From assembly GCA_948543815.1 (NCBI GenBank), contig CAOVHW010000004.1, forward strand, positions 10,046-74,045: a DNA stretch of 64,000 bases, in the 5' to 3' direction. The notes below the pieces were generated by a model. The model made no database searches and was not told the DNA's origin. It saw only the letters and a list, made by a program, of their open reading frames with translations. The translations under genes were made by a program, and so were the position numbers. The stretch is from an uncultured Eubacteriales bacterium (GTDB lineage: Bacteria; Bacillota; Clostridia; Lachnospirales; CAMVHY01). Each line of letters opens with the position of its first letter. The first letter of the stretch is position 1. Below, piece after piece: positions 53,537 through 63,800 of the stretch.

Positions 53537-53580
53537 AAGGAATGCAAACTTATGGAGCTAAGTTTGCATTCCTTATTTCT
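53537..53580. terminator. Bidirectional terminator
   Basis: A perfect 16-bp stem (53537-53552 with 53559-53574, 6-base loop) sits between the short ORF and the convergent 703-aa gene, A-rich before and T-rich after. Confidence 0.9.
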
Positions 53581-53581
53581 T

Positions 53582-55693
53582 TTATATATCTGAATATTTT
53601 TCTGTTCTTTCTGAATATTTATATTGATTTGGTTTACCGTTGCCTTTATAAATTTCATTCGTTTGTTTAGTTTTATCTGATTTATTTTTTTCTGTGGAAA
53701 TTTTCTTTTTTGATAAATTATGCAGATTTTTTCTTGATTGCAAATATTCATTAATGAATAGCCAACCAAAAGCAATACCGGCACCGATAGTTAAAATTAA
53801 TCCTGCAGCAATAGATGACAATATTTCAAGTCCAAGCAATACAAACGGTGGAAAAAATAATGATATTAAGAGTGCTAATGATATTGCAGCTATTATAAAT
53901 GCTATAGGTGATATTACTAAAAATATTTTGCTTCTTTTAGTTTCTTCTCTTTTTTTTAGAATTTTATATTCACATTTTTTCATAGAATCATAAGCATCAA
54001 ATGTTTCTTGGTTATTTGCAAAAGCATTTGATATAGAATCTACAATATTATCTAATTCTTCAGGATATTGTTGAAAAACAGAAGCAATAAAATTTAGTTT
54101 TTCCAAATCAAGCTCATCTAAAGAATTTTTTAAAAAATCTTCTTGTTCTTGTGAGAAATTATGATTGTTGCTTGATACTACTAATGAGCAAATTCCTTTT
54201 GCAATTTCTTTTTTGTCATAATTTTTAGTATGATAATTAAAATTTGATGAATTAAGATTAGCAATATAATCAAATTTAGAATTATCATCCTGACTTATTG
54301 CTATTTCAATCAATAATTTATTGCTTAGTAAAAGTTTATCAATTTCATTTTCTTTTGTTGGATTTATTTTAGAAAAAAATTTCACTAATGAATAACAATG
54401 TTTTCTTGTGGCATTTCCAAAATTTTCAAAATAAACATAAGGTTTGTAATCCAAATAATTTGTGAACATAAATTTATCAATTCGCATTATAGCTGAGTAA
54501 TATTTTGAAATTTTTATGTTGGAAATTAATTGTTCGTAATCGTTGCAATCAGCAAATTCATTTGGCATGAATATAAAAGCAAATAGTAAATCATTTATTT
54601 TTTCCGGATTTTCTAAGACGTAGCGTTTAAATTCATCTGAACGAAATTTTTCTCTAGCTTTGTTATAAATTGGTGAATTTGAATTTAGGTGGAAACGCAT
54701 AAGATTTTGCAGAATAATCGAATTTTCAAGCCAAATTTTCATATAAAAATTTTTTGTTAATTCATTAGGTTGCTCATTACTTTCAAAAAAAATTCTATCA
54801 AAATGACAAGTTATAAATCTTGATTCCAAATAATTTGTAGCGTAATAAAAATCTTCAAAGTACTCATGTTCAGAACTAATGAATTCAAAAAGACTAAATG
54901 TTTGTTCTATATTATCTTCAGTGTATTTTTTTTCAAGAATTTCTCTCTTGGAAATTTCTTCTTCAATACTAAGTGTTCCGTGAGCTGTAAAGTTGTCTTT
55001 TGTTTGAACATATATAATAGAAAATTTTTCAAAATCAATATCTCTTGACATTTCTTTAATATTTTTTCCCTTACTTGATAAATAATAAGATCCTTGAGAG
55101 GTTTGTGGGAAACAATCATTTATGTAAGGAATTTTTTCTATTTCGGTATTCCAGAATTCCAAATACTTTTTTTTAAATTCTTCAAGCATTGGTATATATT
55201 TTTCATTTTTTTTGAGATTTTTTATATAAGTTTCAGGATTTCTAGAAGTAAACATTTCTTGTACTAATTTATTAAAATCATTAACTTTTTCATTATCAAT
55301 ATAAAATGATAAATTGAAATGTAAATAATCAAGTATACTTATATTTATAGAAATATTCATAACTTCAAATCGGAAATAGAAAAATTCATTTAGCATATCC
55401 TTCATATTTTTTTGGTTTAAGATTCGATTAATTTTTTTAAAATTATCTGAAGAAGGATTTGCAAAAATAGGTCTAAGTACATCAACAAGAAAATGTAGAT
55501 CAAATTTTTCATCTTTTTTGAATATAGAGAAATTTTTATCCAAACAATCTACCAAATAAAATATTGTTCTCATGAAAAGCCACTCAGCATCTTTGATTTG
55601 TTTGTCGATTTGTTCATATTCAGATGTATTTTGTTGCATGTTTTTCCGGCATTGTACCAAATCAAAAAAATCAATATTTTGTGGCTCATTCAT
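53582..55693 (-). CDS. Unknown 703-aa protein with C-terminal membrane hairpin
   Basis: A start at ATG 55693 (MNEPQNIDF) fits AGGAGATG; an in-frame ATG three codons earlier lies inside that site. Residues ~1-575 are helical and soluble. Residues ~583-648 carry two long hydrophobic segments with a Pro/Phe-rich turn (LLISLFFPPFVLLGL); a basic Lys/Ser/Thr tail of ~50 residues follows. Part of the middle (KFRSDEFKRYVLENPEKIND...) aligns by eye with the protein at 58247-60634 (VFHNKNFRQYLIGNKDLIEN...), so these two are paralogues. It is the third gene of trpS-cysS-ORF (12-base gap). The hairpin recalls the 3319-aa protein and, in shape only, the bilobed hydrophobic domain of chlamydial Inc proteins. 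The function is unknown. Confidence 0.85.
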   Translation of the reverse strand: MNEPQNIDFFDLVQCRKNMQQNTSEYEQIDKQIKDAEWLFMRTIFYLVDCLDKNFSIFKKDEKFDLHFLVDVLRPIFANPSSDNFKKINRILNQKNMKDMLNEFFYFRFEVMNISINISILDYLHFNLSFYIDNEKVNDFNKLVQEMFTSRNPETYIKNLKKNEKYIPMLEEFKKKYLEFWNTEIEKIPYINDCFPQTSQGSYYLSSKGKNIKEMSRDIDFEKFSIIYVQTKDNFTAHGTLSIEEEISKREILEKKYTEDNIEQTFSLFEFISSEHEYFEDFYYATNYLESRFITCHFDRIFFESNEQPNELTKNFYMKIWLENSIILQNLMRFHLNSNSPIYNKAREKFRSDEFKRYVLENPEKINDLLFAFIFMPNEFADCNDYEQLISNIKISKYYSAIMRIDKFMFTNYLDYKPYVYFENFGNATRKHCYSLVKFFSKINPTKENEIDKLLLSNKLLIEIAISQDDNSKFDYIANLNSSNFNYHTKNYDKKEIAKGICSLVVSSNNHNFSQEQEDFLKNSLDELDLEKLNFIASVFQQYPEELDNIVDSISNAFANNQETFDAYDSMKKCEYKILKKREETKRSKIFLVISPIAFIIAAISLALLISLFFPPFVLLGLEILSSIAAGLILTIGAGIAFGWLFINEYLQSRKNLHNLSKKKISTEKNKSDKTKQTNEIYKGNGKPNQYKYSERTEKYSDI

Positions 55694-55705
55694 GATCAAC
55701 ATCTC

Positions 55706-57091
55706 CTATTGATTTATTTTTTTCCAACGTGTTCCATTCGGAGTATCCTCCAAAATAATTCCCATTGCCGACAATTTATTTCGTATTTCATCGGCGAGTT
55801 GCCAATTTTTATTTTTCTTAGCTTTTGTACGTTCATCTATTAAATTTATTATATCAAAATTTTCATTATTTTTGAAATCAAATTCCAAGCCAAGAATTTT
55901 ACAAAGCAAAATAATTTTGTTAGAAACGTAGAGCGCAAATTTTTTTGAAGATTTTTGATTTATATTTGAGTTTGCAAAACGTACCAAATCAAAAATTATA
56001 CCGATAGCTCCGGCGGTATTAAAATCGTCATCCATATTTTTTTCAAAAAGTTCAACATATTTGTTGCATTGCTTATACAAATCATTTTGTGGCTCATCAT
56101 TTAAATTTTCGAGCATAAAATTTATGTTAAACAAACATGTCTTTATACGTTCGAGAGAAGTTTTTGCGGCCTCTAATTGTTCATCAGAAAAATTTATTGG
56201 ATTACGATAGTGAACGCTTAAAATAAAAAATCGGATTACGTCATACGAAAATTTTTCAGCAATTTGACGAATAGTGAAAAAATTTCCTTTTGACTTTGAC
56301 ATTTTTTCATTGTCAACATTTATAAATCCATTATGTAGCCAATAGTTTACAAATTTTTCACCGCTATATGCTTCGCTTTGGGCAATTTCATTTTCATGAT
56401 GTGGGAAAATTAAATCTTCACCGCCAGCATGAATATCAATTTTTGTTCCCAAATATTTTTTTACAATTGCACAGCATTCAGTATGCCAACCGGGCCGCCC
56501 AAATCCCCATGGTGATTCCCATTTTGGTTCGCCAATTTTGTATGGTTTCCACAAAACAAAATCGGTAGGATTTTTTTTATTTTCATCCTGTGAAATTCGA
56601 TTGCCAGCAATTAAATCATCAATGTTTTTTCGTGAAAGTTCACCGTAATTTTTAAATTTGTTTGTATCAAAATAAACTGTACCGCTTTTTTCGTACGCAT
56701 AACCTTTTGCAATAAGAGTTGAAATTAACTCAATCATTTCGGGGATTACTGCCGTCGCACGCGGATTTATTGATGGTTCAATATTTAAATTTTTAGCATC
56801 AATTAATGCTTCTTTGATAAATTTTTCGGCAATCTCACTCGTAGTTTTGTCCTCAGATTTTGCGCGTGCAATTATTTTGTCATCTATGTCGGTGAAATTT
56901 TGCACGTATGTAACTTCAAATCCTTTGTATTCCAAATAGCGACGAATCGTATCAAAAACTACATATGGGCGCGCATTACCGATATGTAAATAATCATAGA
57001 CGGTCGGTCCACAAACATACATTGAAATTTTATTAGGAACAATCGGTGTAAAAATTTCTTTTCGGCGCGTTAATGTGTTGTAAACTTTCAT
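55706..57091 (-). CDS. cysS: Cysteinyl-tRNA synthetase
   Basis: 461 aa. N-terminal zinc/cysteine site with MYVCGPTVYD, HIGH-type HIGNARPYVVFDTIRRY, DLIFPHHENEIAQSEA with zinc-binding His, HTECCA, and KMSKSKGNFFT. The open frame begins earlier (57124), but ATG 57091 (MKVYNTLTRR) has AAAGGAGATTT upstream and matches the usual N-terminus. Between trpS and the 703-aa gene in a minus-strand operon. Confidence 0.96.
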   Translation of the reverse strand: MKVYNTLTRRKEIFTPIVPNKISMYVCGPTVYDYLHIGNARPYVVFDTIRRYLEYKGFEVTYVQNFTDIDDKIIARAKSEDKTTSEIAEKFIKEALIDAKNLNIEPSINPRATAVIPEMIELISTLIAKGYAYEKSGTVYFDTNKFKNYGELSRKNIDDLIAGNRISQDENKKNPTDFVLWKPYKIGEPKWESPWGFGRPGWHTECCAIVKKYLGTKIDIHAGGEDLIFPHHENEIAQSEAYSGEKFVNYWLHNGFINVDNEKMSKSKGNFFTIRQIAEKFSYDVIRFFILSVHYRNPINFSDEQLEAAKTSLERIKTCLFNINFMLENLNDEPQNDLYKQCNKYVELFEKNMDDDFNTAGAIGIIFDLVRFANSNINQKSSKKFALYVSNKIILLCKILGLEFDFKNNENFDIINLIDERTKAKKNKNWQLADEIRNKLSAMGIILEDTPNGTRWKKINQ

Positions 57092-57126
57092 TGTTAAATC
57101 TCCTTTATAATTTTTGTCAAACAAAT

Positions 57127-58107
57127 TTATATTAAACCGATTTTTCTTTTAACTTTTTGTAATTTTTTATGTGCGATTTCGGAAGCTCTTTGTTTTCCTG
57201 TTAAAATTAATTTGTCGATATAATCTTTTTCATTTTGTAGCTCGACAAATTTTTTTTGTATTGGTTCTAGCAATTCGATAACTGCTTCGCCAACGTATGT
57301 TTTTAATTGTCCATAATTTTTGTCGGAAAAAAATTTTTCTGCTTGCTCTATTGATATTTTTTTCGCGCTGCTATATATTTTTAATAAATTTGTAATGCCA
57401 GGCTTGTCAGGCGAGCAATAAATTTTGCTATCGGAATCGGTTACAGCTCGTTTGATTTTATTCATAATTAAATTTGGTTCGTCAAATAAAAATATTACGC
57501 CGGTGTCATCAGATTTAGACATTTTTTTTTCTGGTTGTTGTAGATTCATTATTTTCGCGCCGCTTTCATTTATTAATGGTTCTGGAACGGTGAATGTATC
57601 ACCATATATTTGATTGAAACGATTGGCAATATCGCGGCAAATTTCTACATGTTGTTTTTGGTCGGCGCCGGTTGGAACATATTCTGCGTCATATAACAAA
57701 ATATCTGCGGCCATTAAAACCGGATAGGTAAATAATCCTGCATTTATATTGTCACTATGTTTTTGCGATTTGTCTTTAAATTGTGTCATACGATTTAATT
57801 CACCCATATATGTGTAACAATTTAATATCCATGCAAGTTCACAATGTTCATGTACATGAGATTGAAAATAAATAATATTTTTTTCGGGATCGAGTCCAAT
57901 TGCTAAAAGTAATAGAAACATATCGCGCGAATATTTACGAAGTTGAGATGGCTCACGACGTACTGTTAATGAATGCAAATCGGCTATGCTAAATATGCAA
58001 TTATATTCATTTTGCATATCAACCCAATTTTTTATTGCACCTAAATAATTTCCTAATGACGGAATGCCCGAAGATTGAATTGCACTGTAAACATTTTTTT
58101 TCTCCAT
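57127..58107 (-). CDS. trpS: Tryptophanyl-tRNA synthetase
   Basis: 326 aa. SGIPSLGNYLGAIKNWV with the HIGH-equivalent GNYLG; KMSKSD with ATP-binding Lys; the region LMAADILLYDAEYVPTGADQ binds Trp/ATP. Start ATG with GGAGATGAT upstream. First gene of trpS-cysS-703-aa. Its cognate tRNA-Trp is at 30256-30328. Confidence 0.96.
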   Translation of the reverse strand: MEKKNVYSAIQSSGIPSLGNYLGAIKNWVDMQNEYNCIFSIADLHSLTVRREPSQLRKYSRDMFLLLLAIGLDPEKNIIYFQSHVHEHCELAWILNCYTYMGELNRMTQFKDKSQKHSDNINAGLFTYPVLMAADILLYDAEYVPTGADQKQHVEICRDIANRFNQIYGDTFTVPEPLINESGAKIMNLQQPEKKMSKSDDTGVIFLFDEPNLIMNKIKRAVTDSDSKIYCSPDKPGITNLLKIYSSAKKISIEQAEKFFSDKNYGQLKTYVGEAVIELLEPIQKKFVELQNEKDYIDKLILTGKQRASEIAHKKLQKVKRKIGLI

Positions 58108-58246
58108 TTTTTATCATCTCCATTTTTTTGAAATTATATCAGAAAATATGTTGCCAAAAAATTAATGAAAATTTTTGTGATTCTTGTTAAAAAAGTATAT
58201 AATATATATAAGTTATAAAATTGATGAAAGTAGGTGAAAAAATACT

Positions 58247-60634
58247 ATGAGCCAAGAAAACATTAGCAAAAAAGAAAAAGCTATTCGAAAAGCTGGCAAA
58301 GAAATTGTTCAAAACATTATTCAAGAAGTTACGCAAGAAATTCAACAAGAGGATGCAAGAGAAGTTGTTGCTCAAATTTTTGCTAAAGCAGATTCACTTC
58401 AAGGTCTTCAAGAATTAAATGAACAAGAAACAAAAGCACAAAGAAAAACAAGGTTTATGATGACAAAATTTATATATAAAGCAGAGTTTTTTATTGATGC
58501 GGTTTTTTCAGGAACTGCGGAAATGGGTTTGCTAGACGGTGAAGTAACAGAAAAATGTGTAGATATTACAAATGTGTTTAAAAATGTTATGCCTTATTTA
58601 CAAACTTTTGTTGAATTTACTAAATATGTATGCATAAAAAAGTTAACTTTTAATAATTCAAACGAAATGTTTAAAGCTTTTTTTGATTATCTGATTGAAG
58701 AACTAAGTGCACAGGATTTACGGTTTATTGATATTGATAAAGAAAAATTAACAATGAAATTTAATCAATTTTATGGATGCCTAGATGAATTGACGTTAGA
58801 GCAGAATAGAAACAAATTTGAAAAATTTCAAAACGCATTAACTTCATTTTTTATAAAAATATTGAATGAAAAAACTTTTTATCATTTTAATATTGATGGT
58901 TCTATTCAAAATTTAGCGATGAATTGTGCTGCAGTATCTTTTCCGCATCATTTTTATAAAGAAACAGGACGAAGGATTTGTATGATAGGCACAGCAAAAG
59001 AAAAATTTTGTTTACTTGTGCCTGAGAATGAACAAGAATATTGGCTTAGTTTAGCTAAGCAAGAAATTTTCACCCAAAAACCTTATTATAATAAAACTTC
59101 TTTGCAATATCAGAAAGAAACTTCATCAGAATTTGAAGTATTGCCATATTCAACAGCAATTGAAATGTACATTTCTAAGCATTTTAAACCTGAATTTTCT
59201 ATTGATTATATTTTAAATCTTACTAAATCATCGACTGAAGATAGTGAAGCTGTAAAATATGTGAAGGAAGCTATAAGAGTAATTTGGTTAGGAAGATATC
59301 TTGAAAATTTAGCGATAGTTTATATGTTCGATCAATCTTTAATTGGGAAAGATGTAGATGTAGATACAATAGATTTTTGGCGTACAGTTTTTGAAAATAC
59401 ACATCTTGAAATATCTGATTACTTACTTATTATTTTAAATAACAATAATAGTTGTTTTAATGAAGTTAAAGATGTTTTTCACAATAAAAATTTCAGGCAA
59501 TATCTTATTGGGAATAAAGATTTGATTGAAAATTTAATTATATTAGCTTCATTTGAACCTGACCGATTTTTAGAATTTTCGAGAGAAATAATTAATACTA
59601 ATAGTTTGGGAACTTTTACAAATTTTGTTTTTGCTGAAAAAATTTCCAATGAAGTTTTTAATTTTAAACAAAACTGTAAATGGTTTAATGAAAATGATTT
59701 TTCTACAAAAATTAAACAAGAAATTTTAATAATACCGCATAAACGAATTTTACGTCCATTTATTGATAAATGTAAAACTTATGAGGAATTAGTTGTAGTT
59801 TATTCATTATGGCAAGAAACTAATTTTTTGAATCAGTATTGGTTAATGCCTAAGATTACAGCGGAAGATTTGACTGCACTTGCAGAAATATTAAATGATG
59901 ATATTGAAAACAAAACAAAAATAAAATTAATTTATAGTTTATGGCCAAATTTTGCTGAAGAAAATTGGTTTGCAAATAATAAACTTGAACTTGATTTCGT
60001 TTTCTGTTTCAAAAATATAAGCACGCGACAAGCTCGTAATATTATGCAAAAATTTAAAAATTGGAATGTCCCGCCAAATGTTAAAGAAAGATTTGTAAAG
60101 AACTTGAAGGATTTGAACTCGCAAGATTTAGAAATAGTTGAAGATTTATTTTTAGAAAATCAAAATTTTGATTTTATTGCAACAATAATTGAAGCAAAGT
60201 TAAAATATTCTGAGATTGATATGCAAAAATTTAAGATTAAATCTTTTAAAAATGAAATTTTGCAAGATAAATTTTTTAATTCTGCTGAAGGTATTCGCTT
60301 TTTATATGATTTTAAATTTGGTAACAGTGAAGTAGCTAAAAAATTTTTATTAAATTCTCTTGGAATTATGTATGAAAATTTAAAAAGTTATACCGCTATT
60401 GCTGTAAGTTTGTTTGGATTAGGTGCAGTTTCATCTGTTGCATTGGTAACGCTGAAATTGTTGTGGAATATGCAAAAAACAAACAATTTAGATCTTGATG
60501 AAATTATTGAAAAAAATAATCTTGGGACTGAATATGATAAAATATCGTCGAGTTTAGATTCAGAAAATAATAAAAATGAAACACCTATTTTAGAAGCATT
60601 ACGTGAGTTTAGAACACAAGAAAATGTAAAATGA
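58247..60634 (+). CDS. Unknown 795-aa protein with C-terminal membrane segment
   Basis: Start ATG with GTAGGTGAA upstream; divergent from trpS. The N-terminus is an Ile/Gln/Glu amphipathic helix (KEIVQNIIQEVTQEIQQED). Residues ~60-700 are helical; a middle stretch aligns by eye with the 703-aa protein (shared pattern DLIENLIILASFEPDRF against EKINDLLFAFIFMPNEF). A hydrophobic segment lies at ~715-741 (AVSLFGLGAVSSVALVTL), followed by a ~50-residue hydrophilic tail. There is no signal peptide, so it may be a tail-anchored or translocated protein. It sits where rplL would be expected before rpoB in many bacteria. The function is unknown. Confidence 0.85.
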   Translation: MSQENISKKEKAIRKAGKEIVQNIIQEVTQEIQQEDAREVVAQIFAKADSLQGLQELNEQETKAQRKTRFMMTKFIYKAEFFIDAVFSGTAEMGLLDGEVTEKCVDITNVFKNVMPYLQTFVEFTKYVCIKKLTFNNSNEMFKAFFDYLIEELSAQDLRFIDIDKEKLTMKFNQFYGCLDELTLEQNRNKFEKFQNALTSFFIKILNEKTFYHFNIDGSIQNLAMNCAAVSFPHHFYKETGRRICMIGTAKEKFCLLVPENEQEYWLSLAKQEIFTQKPYYNKTSLQYQKETSSEFEVLPYSTAIEMYISKHFKPEFSIDYILNLTKSSTEDSEAVKYVKEAIRVIWLGRYLENLAIVYMFDQSLIGKDVDVDTIDFWRTVFENTHLEISDYLLIILNNNNSCFNEVKDVFHNKNFRQYLIGNKDLIENLIILASFEPDRFLEFSREIINTNSLGTFTNFVFAEKISNEVFNFKQNCKWFNENDFSTKIKQEILIIPHKRILRPFIDKCKTYEELVVVYSLWQETNFLNQYWLMPKITAEDLTALAEILNDDIENKTKIKLIYSLWPNFAEENWFANNKLELDFVFCFKNISTRQARNIMQKFKNWNVPPNVKERFVKNLKDLNSQDLEIVEDLFLENQNFDFIATIIEAKLKYSEIDMQKFKIKSFKNEILQDKFFNSAEGIRFLYDFKFGNSEVAKKFLLNSLGIMYENLKSYTAIAVSLFGLGAVSSVALVTLKLLWNMQKTNNLDLDEIIEKNNLGTEYDKISSSLDSENNKNETPILEALREFRTQENVK

Positions 60635-60682
60635 AAATTAAAAATGAAAATTAAAAATGAAAATTAAAAATGAAAATTAAAA
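60631..60682. repeat. 13-bp tandem repeat at the 3' end of the 795-aa gene
   Basis: Four perfect copies of ATGAAAATTAAAA. The first copy contains the gene's TGA stop (60632-60634). The unit is not a multiple of three, and the other copies are in the 3' untranslated region just before the terminator. Confidence 0.92.
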
Positions 60683-60683
60683 G

Positions 60684-60707
60684 TCTGCGTTTGCAGATTT
60701 TTTTTAT
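60684..60707 (+). terminator. Terminator after the 795-aa gene
   Basis: Stem TCTGC / GCAGA with loop GTTT (60684-60697) followed by T8. Confidence 0.8.
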
Positions 60708-60790
60708 TGTAATTTTTTATATCAAAAATTTTTTCTGTGATAAATATTTTTTCTTAACATAAATATTTTTTTCGTATAAATAATTTTCTC

Positions 60791-60820
60791 TTGACAAATT
60801 CTTATCAACTATTTTACAAT
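60791..60820 (+). promoter_or_regulatory. Promoter of rpoB
   Basis: Consensus TTGACA (60791-60796), an 18-base spacer and TACAAT (60815-60820), 53 bases before the rpoB start. It shows that rpoB here has its own promoter. Confidence 0.7.
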
Positions 60821-60873
60821 ATAAATTTGTGATATTCTTGCTTGTAAATTATTTCTGTAGAAAGGGTGATTTT

Positions 60874-63800
60874 GTGAAGAAGGGTCGGATTCATCCCGTT
60901 AATTTGGGTGATAATGTTAGAATTAGCTATTCCTCAAATCATCAATTCTCTCAAATGCCTAACCTTATTGAGGTCCAAAAAAATAGTTTCCAATGGTTTA
61001 TGGATGAGGGAATCCTTGAAGTCCTTAAAGAAATTTCCCCTATTACTGATTTTAATGGCAATTTAATTCTTGAGTTCCTCGATTACTCTAAAGGTAAACC
61101 TAAATATAATATTGCTGAATGTAAAGAATATGATACTTCTTATTCTGTTCCTCTAAAATTACGTACCAGACTTATTAATAAAGAATTAGATGAAATTAAA
61201 GAACAAGATGTCTATATGGGCGAATTACCTATTATGACTGATACTGGAACTTTCGTTATAAATGGTGCCGAACGTGTTATCGTTAGCCAACTCGTACGTT
61301 CACCTGGTGTTTACTACGATATTAATTTTGATAAAACTGGCAATGAACTTATTAATTCAACTGTTATTCCTAATCGTGGCTCATGGATTGAGTACGAAAC
61401 TGATTCCAACAATATATTTAGTATTCGTATTGATCGTACACGAAAATTACCTGTAACAGTTTTTTTACGTGCACTAGGTTTTGAAACAAATGATGAAATT
61501 TTAAAATTGTTCGGTGATGAGCCAAAAATATTAAATACTCTCGATAAAGATTCTTCGTCAAATTATCAGGATGCCGTTATCGAAATTTATAAGAAAATTC
61601 GGCCGGGTGAGCCACCAACTTTAGAAAATGCTGAAAATTTATTTCATAATATGTTTTTTGATGCACGTCGCTATGATTTGGCACGCGTTGGTCGCTATAA
61701 AATTAATAAAAAATTGAGTTTTAAATACAGAATTGTTGGACATGAACTTGCCGAAGATGTTGTTGATATGGAAACCGGTGAACTTTTAGCAAAAGCTAAT
61801 ACCGTTTTGACGCGCAAACTTGCTAAATCAATTCAAGATGCTGCTGTTCCTTATGTCTTTATTAAAGTTGACGATATAAAAGTTAAAGTTTTGAGTAATT
61901 TATTTGTCGATGCGACTCCGTATCTAAAAAATTATGGCTTGAATCCAAAAAAACTTGACATTTGGGAGAATGTTTATTTTCCTGTGCTTAAAGAATTGCT
62001 GGAAACTGCAAAAGATTCAAATGAACTTGAATCACTTATAAAAGATAATATGTCGCGTCTTATTCCGCGTTTGCTTATGGTCGAAGATTTTATCGCAACA
62101 ATTAATTACGTTATTAATTTGGAATACGGAATTGGCAGTAAAGATAATATCGACCATCTTGGTAATCGTCGGATACGTTCTGTCGGCGAACTCTTACAAA
62201 ATCAATTTCGAATTGGTATGGTTCGTATGGAAAGAATGATTCGTGAGCGTATGACGATTCAGGATATGGATATAGTTACTCCGCAGGCACTTATCAATAT
62301 TCGACCGATTACGGCGATTTTAAAAGAATTTTTTGGTAGCTCACAGCTTTCACAGTTTATGGATCAAACGAATCCATTGGCTGAACTTACTCATAAACGA
62401 AGATTATCAGCGCTTGGTCCGGGTGGATTATCACGTGACCGCGCTGGATTTGACGTGCGCGATATTAACAGTTCGCATTATAGTCGTATGTGTCCAATTG
62501 AAACGCCTGAGGGCCCGAATATTGGACTTATAAATTCGTTGGCAACTTATGCGAAAATTAATCAATATGGATTTATTGAGGCTCCGTATAGAGTTATTGA
62601 CAAATCTGGTGAAAAACATTTTGTTACTGACAAGATTATTTATATTGCGGCTGATGATGAAGAAGATTATATTATTGCGCAGGCAAATGAACCGCTTGAT
62701 GAAAACGGTTGCTTTATTAATAAAAAAATTATTGTGCGCCACAAAGATGATATTTTTGAAATTGATAGTGATTCTGTAGATTTGATGGATGTTTCGCCAA
62801 AACAAATGGTTTCTGTTGCAACTGCTTTGATTCCATTTTTGGAAAATGATGACGTAACTCGTGCATTGATGGGTTCAAATATGCAACGTCAAGCTGTTCC
62901 ACTTATTCAAAGTGAATCGCCAATTGTTGGAACAGGTATGGAATTTAAAACCGGTTATGATTCAGGCGTTACAATTATTGCAAAAAATGATGGAGTAGTT
63001 GAAAAAGTTTCATCCGATGAAATTATTGTTAAAAATAATCATGGCAAAAAAGATATTTACAAAAATACAACTTATTTGCGTAGCAATCAAAGTACGTGTA
63101 TAAATCAAAAACCAATCGTTTTTAATGGACAAAAAATTTCCAAAGGTCAAGTAATTGCTGATGGCCCCTCAACTTCTAATGGAGAACTCGCACTCGGCAG
63201 AAATCCACTTATCGGTTTCATGACATGGGAAGGTTACAATTATGAAGATGCTGTTTTGCTGAGCGAGCGTCTTGTGCAAGATGATGTTTACACTTCAGTT
63301 CATATTGAAGAATATGAAGCTGAAGCGCGCGATACGAAATTGGGACCGGAGGAAATGACGCGCGATATTCCGAATGTTGGCGAAGACATGTTAAAAAATC
63401 TTGACGCCAACGGAATTGTTCGCATTGGTGCGCTTGTACAACCAAATGACATTTTGGTTGGCAAAGTTACGCCGAAAGGTGAAACAGAATTGACAGCCGA
63501 AGAAAAATTGTTGCGCGCTATTTTTGGTGATAAAGCTCGTGAATTTCGCGACACTTCTTTGCGCGTTCCACATGGTGAAGGTGGAATTGTTGTTGACGTA
63601 AAAATTTTTACACGCGAAAATAAAGATGAAATTTCTGTTGGCATAAATAAATTGGTTCGTGTTTATATTGCGCAGAAAAGAAAAATTTCTGTTGGTGACA
63701 AAATGGCTGGACGTCATGGAAACAAAGGTGTTGTCTCGAGAGTTTTACCAGTTGAAGATATGCCGTTTTTGCCAAATGGACGCCCACTTGATATCGTTTT

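Noticed and set aside
61980..62560. Rifampicin-resistance substitution in RpoB
   Set aside because: The pocket residues read SQFMDQTNPLAELT and HKRRLSALGPGG; the Thr after MDQ is normal in Gram-positive RpoB and the common resistance positions are wild type.
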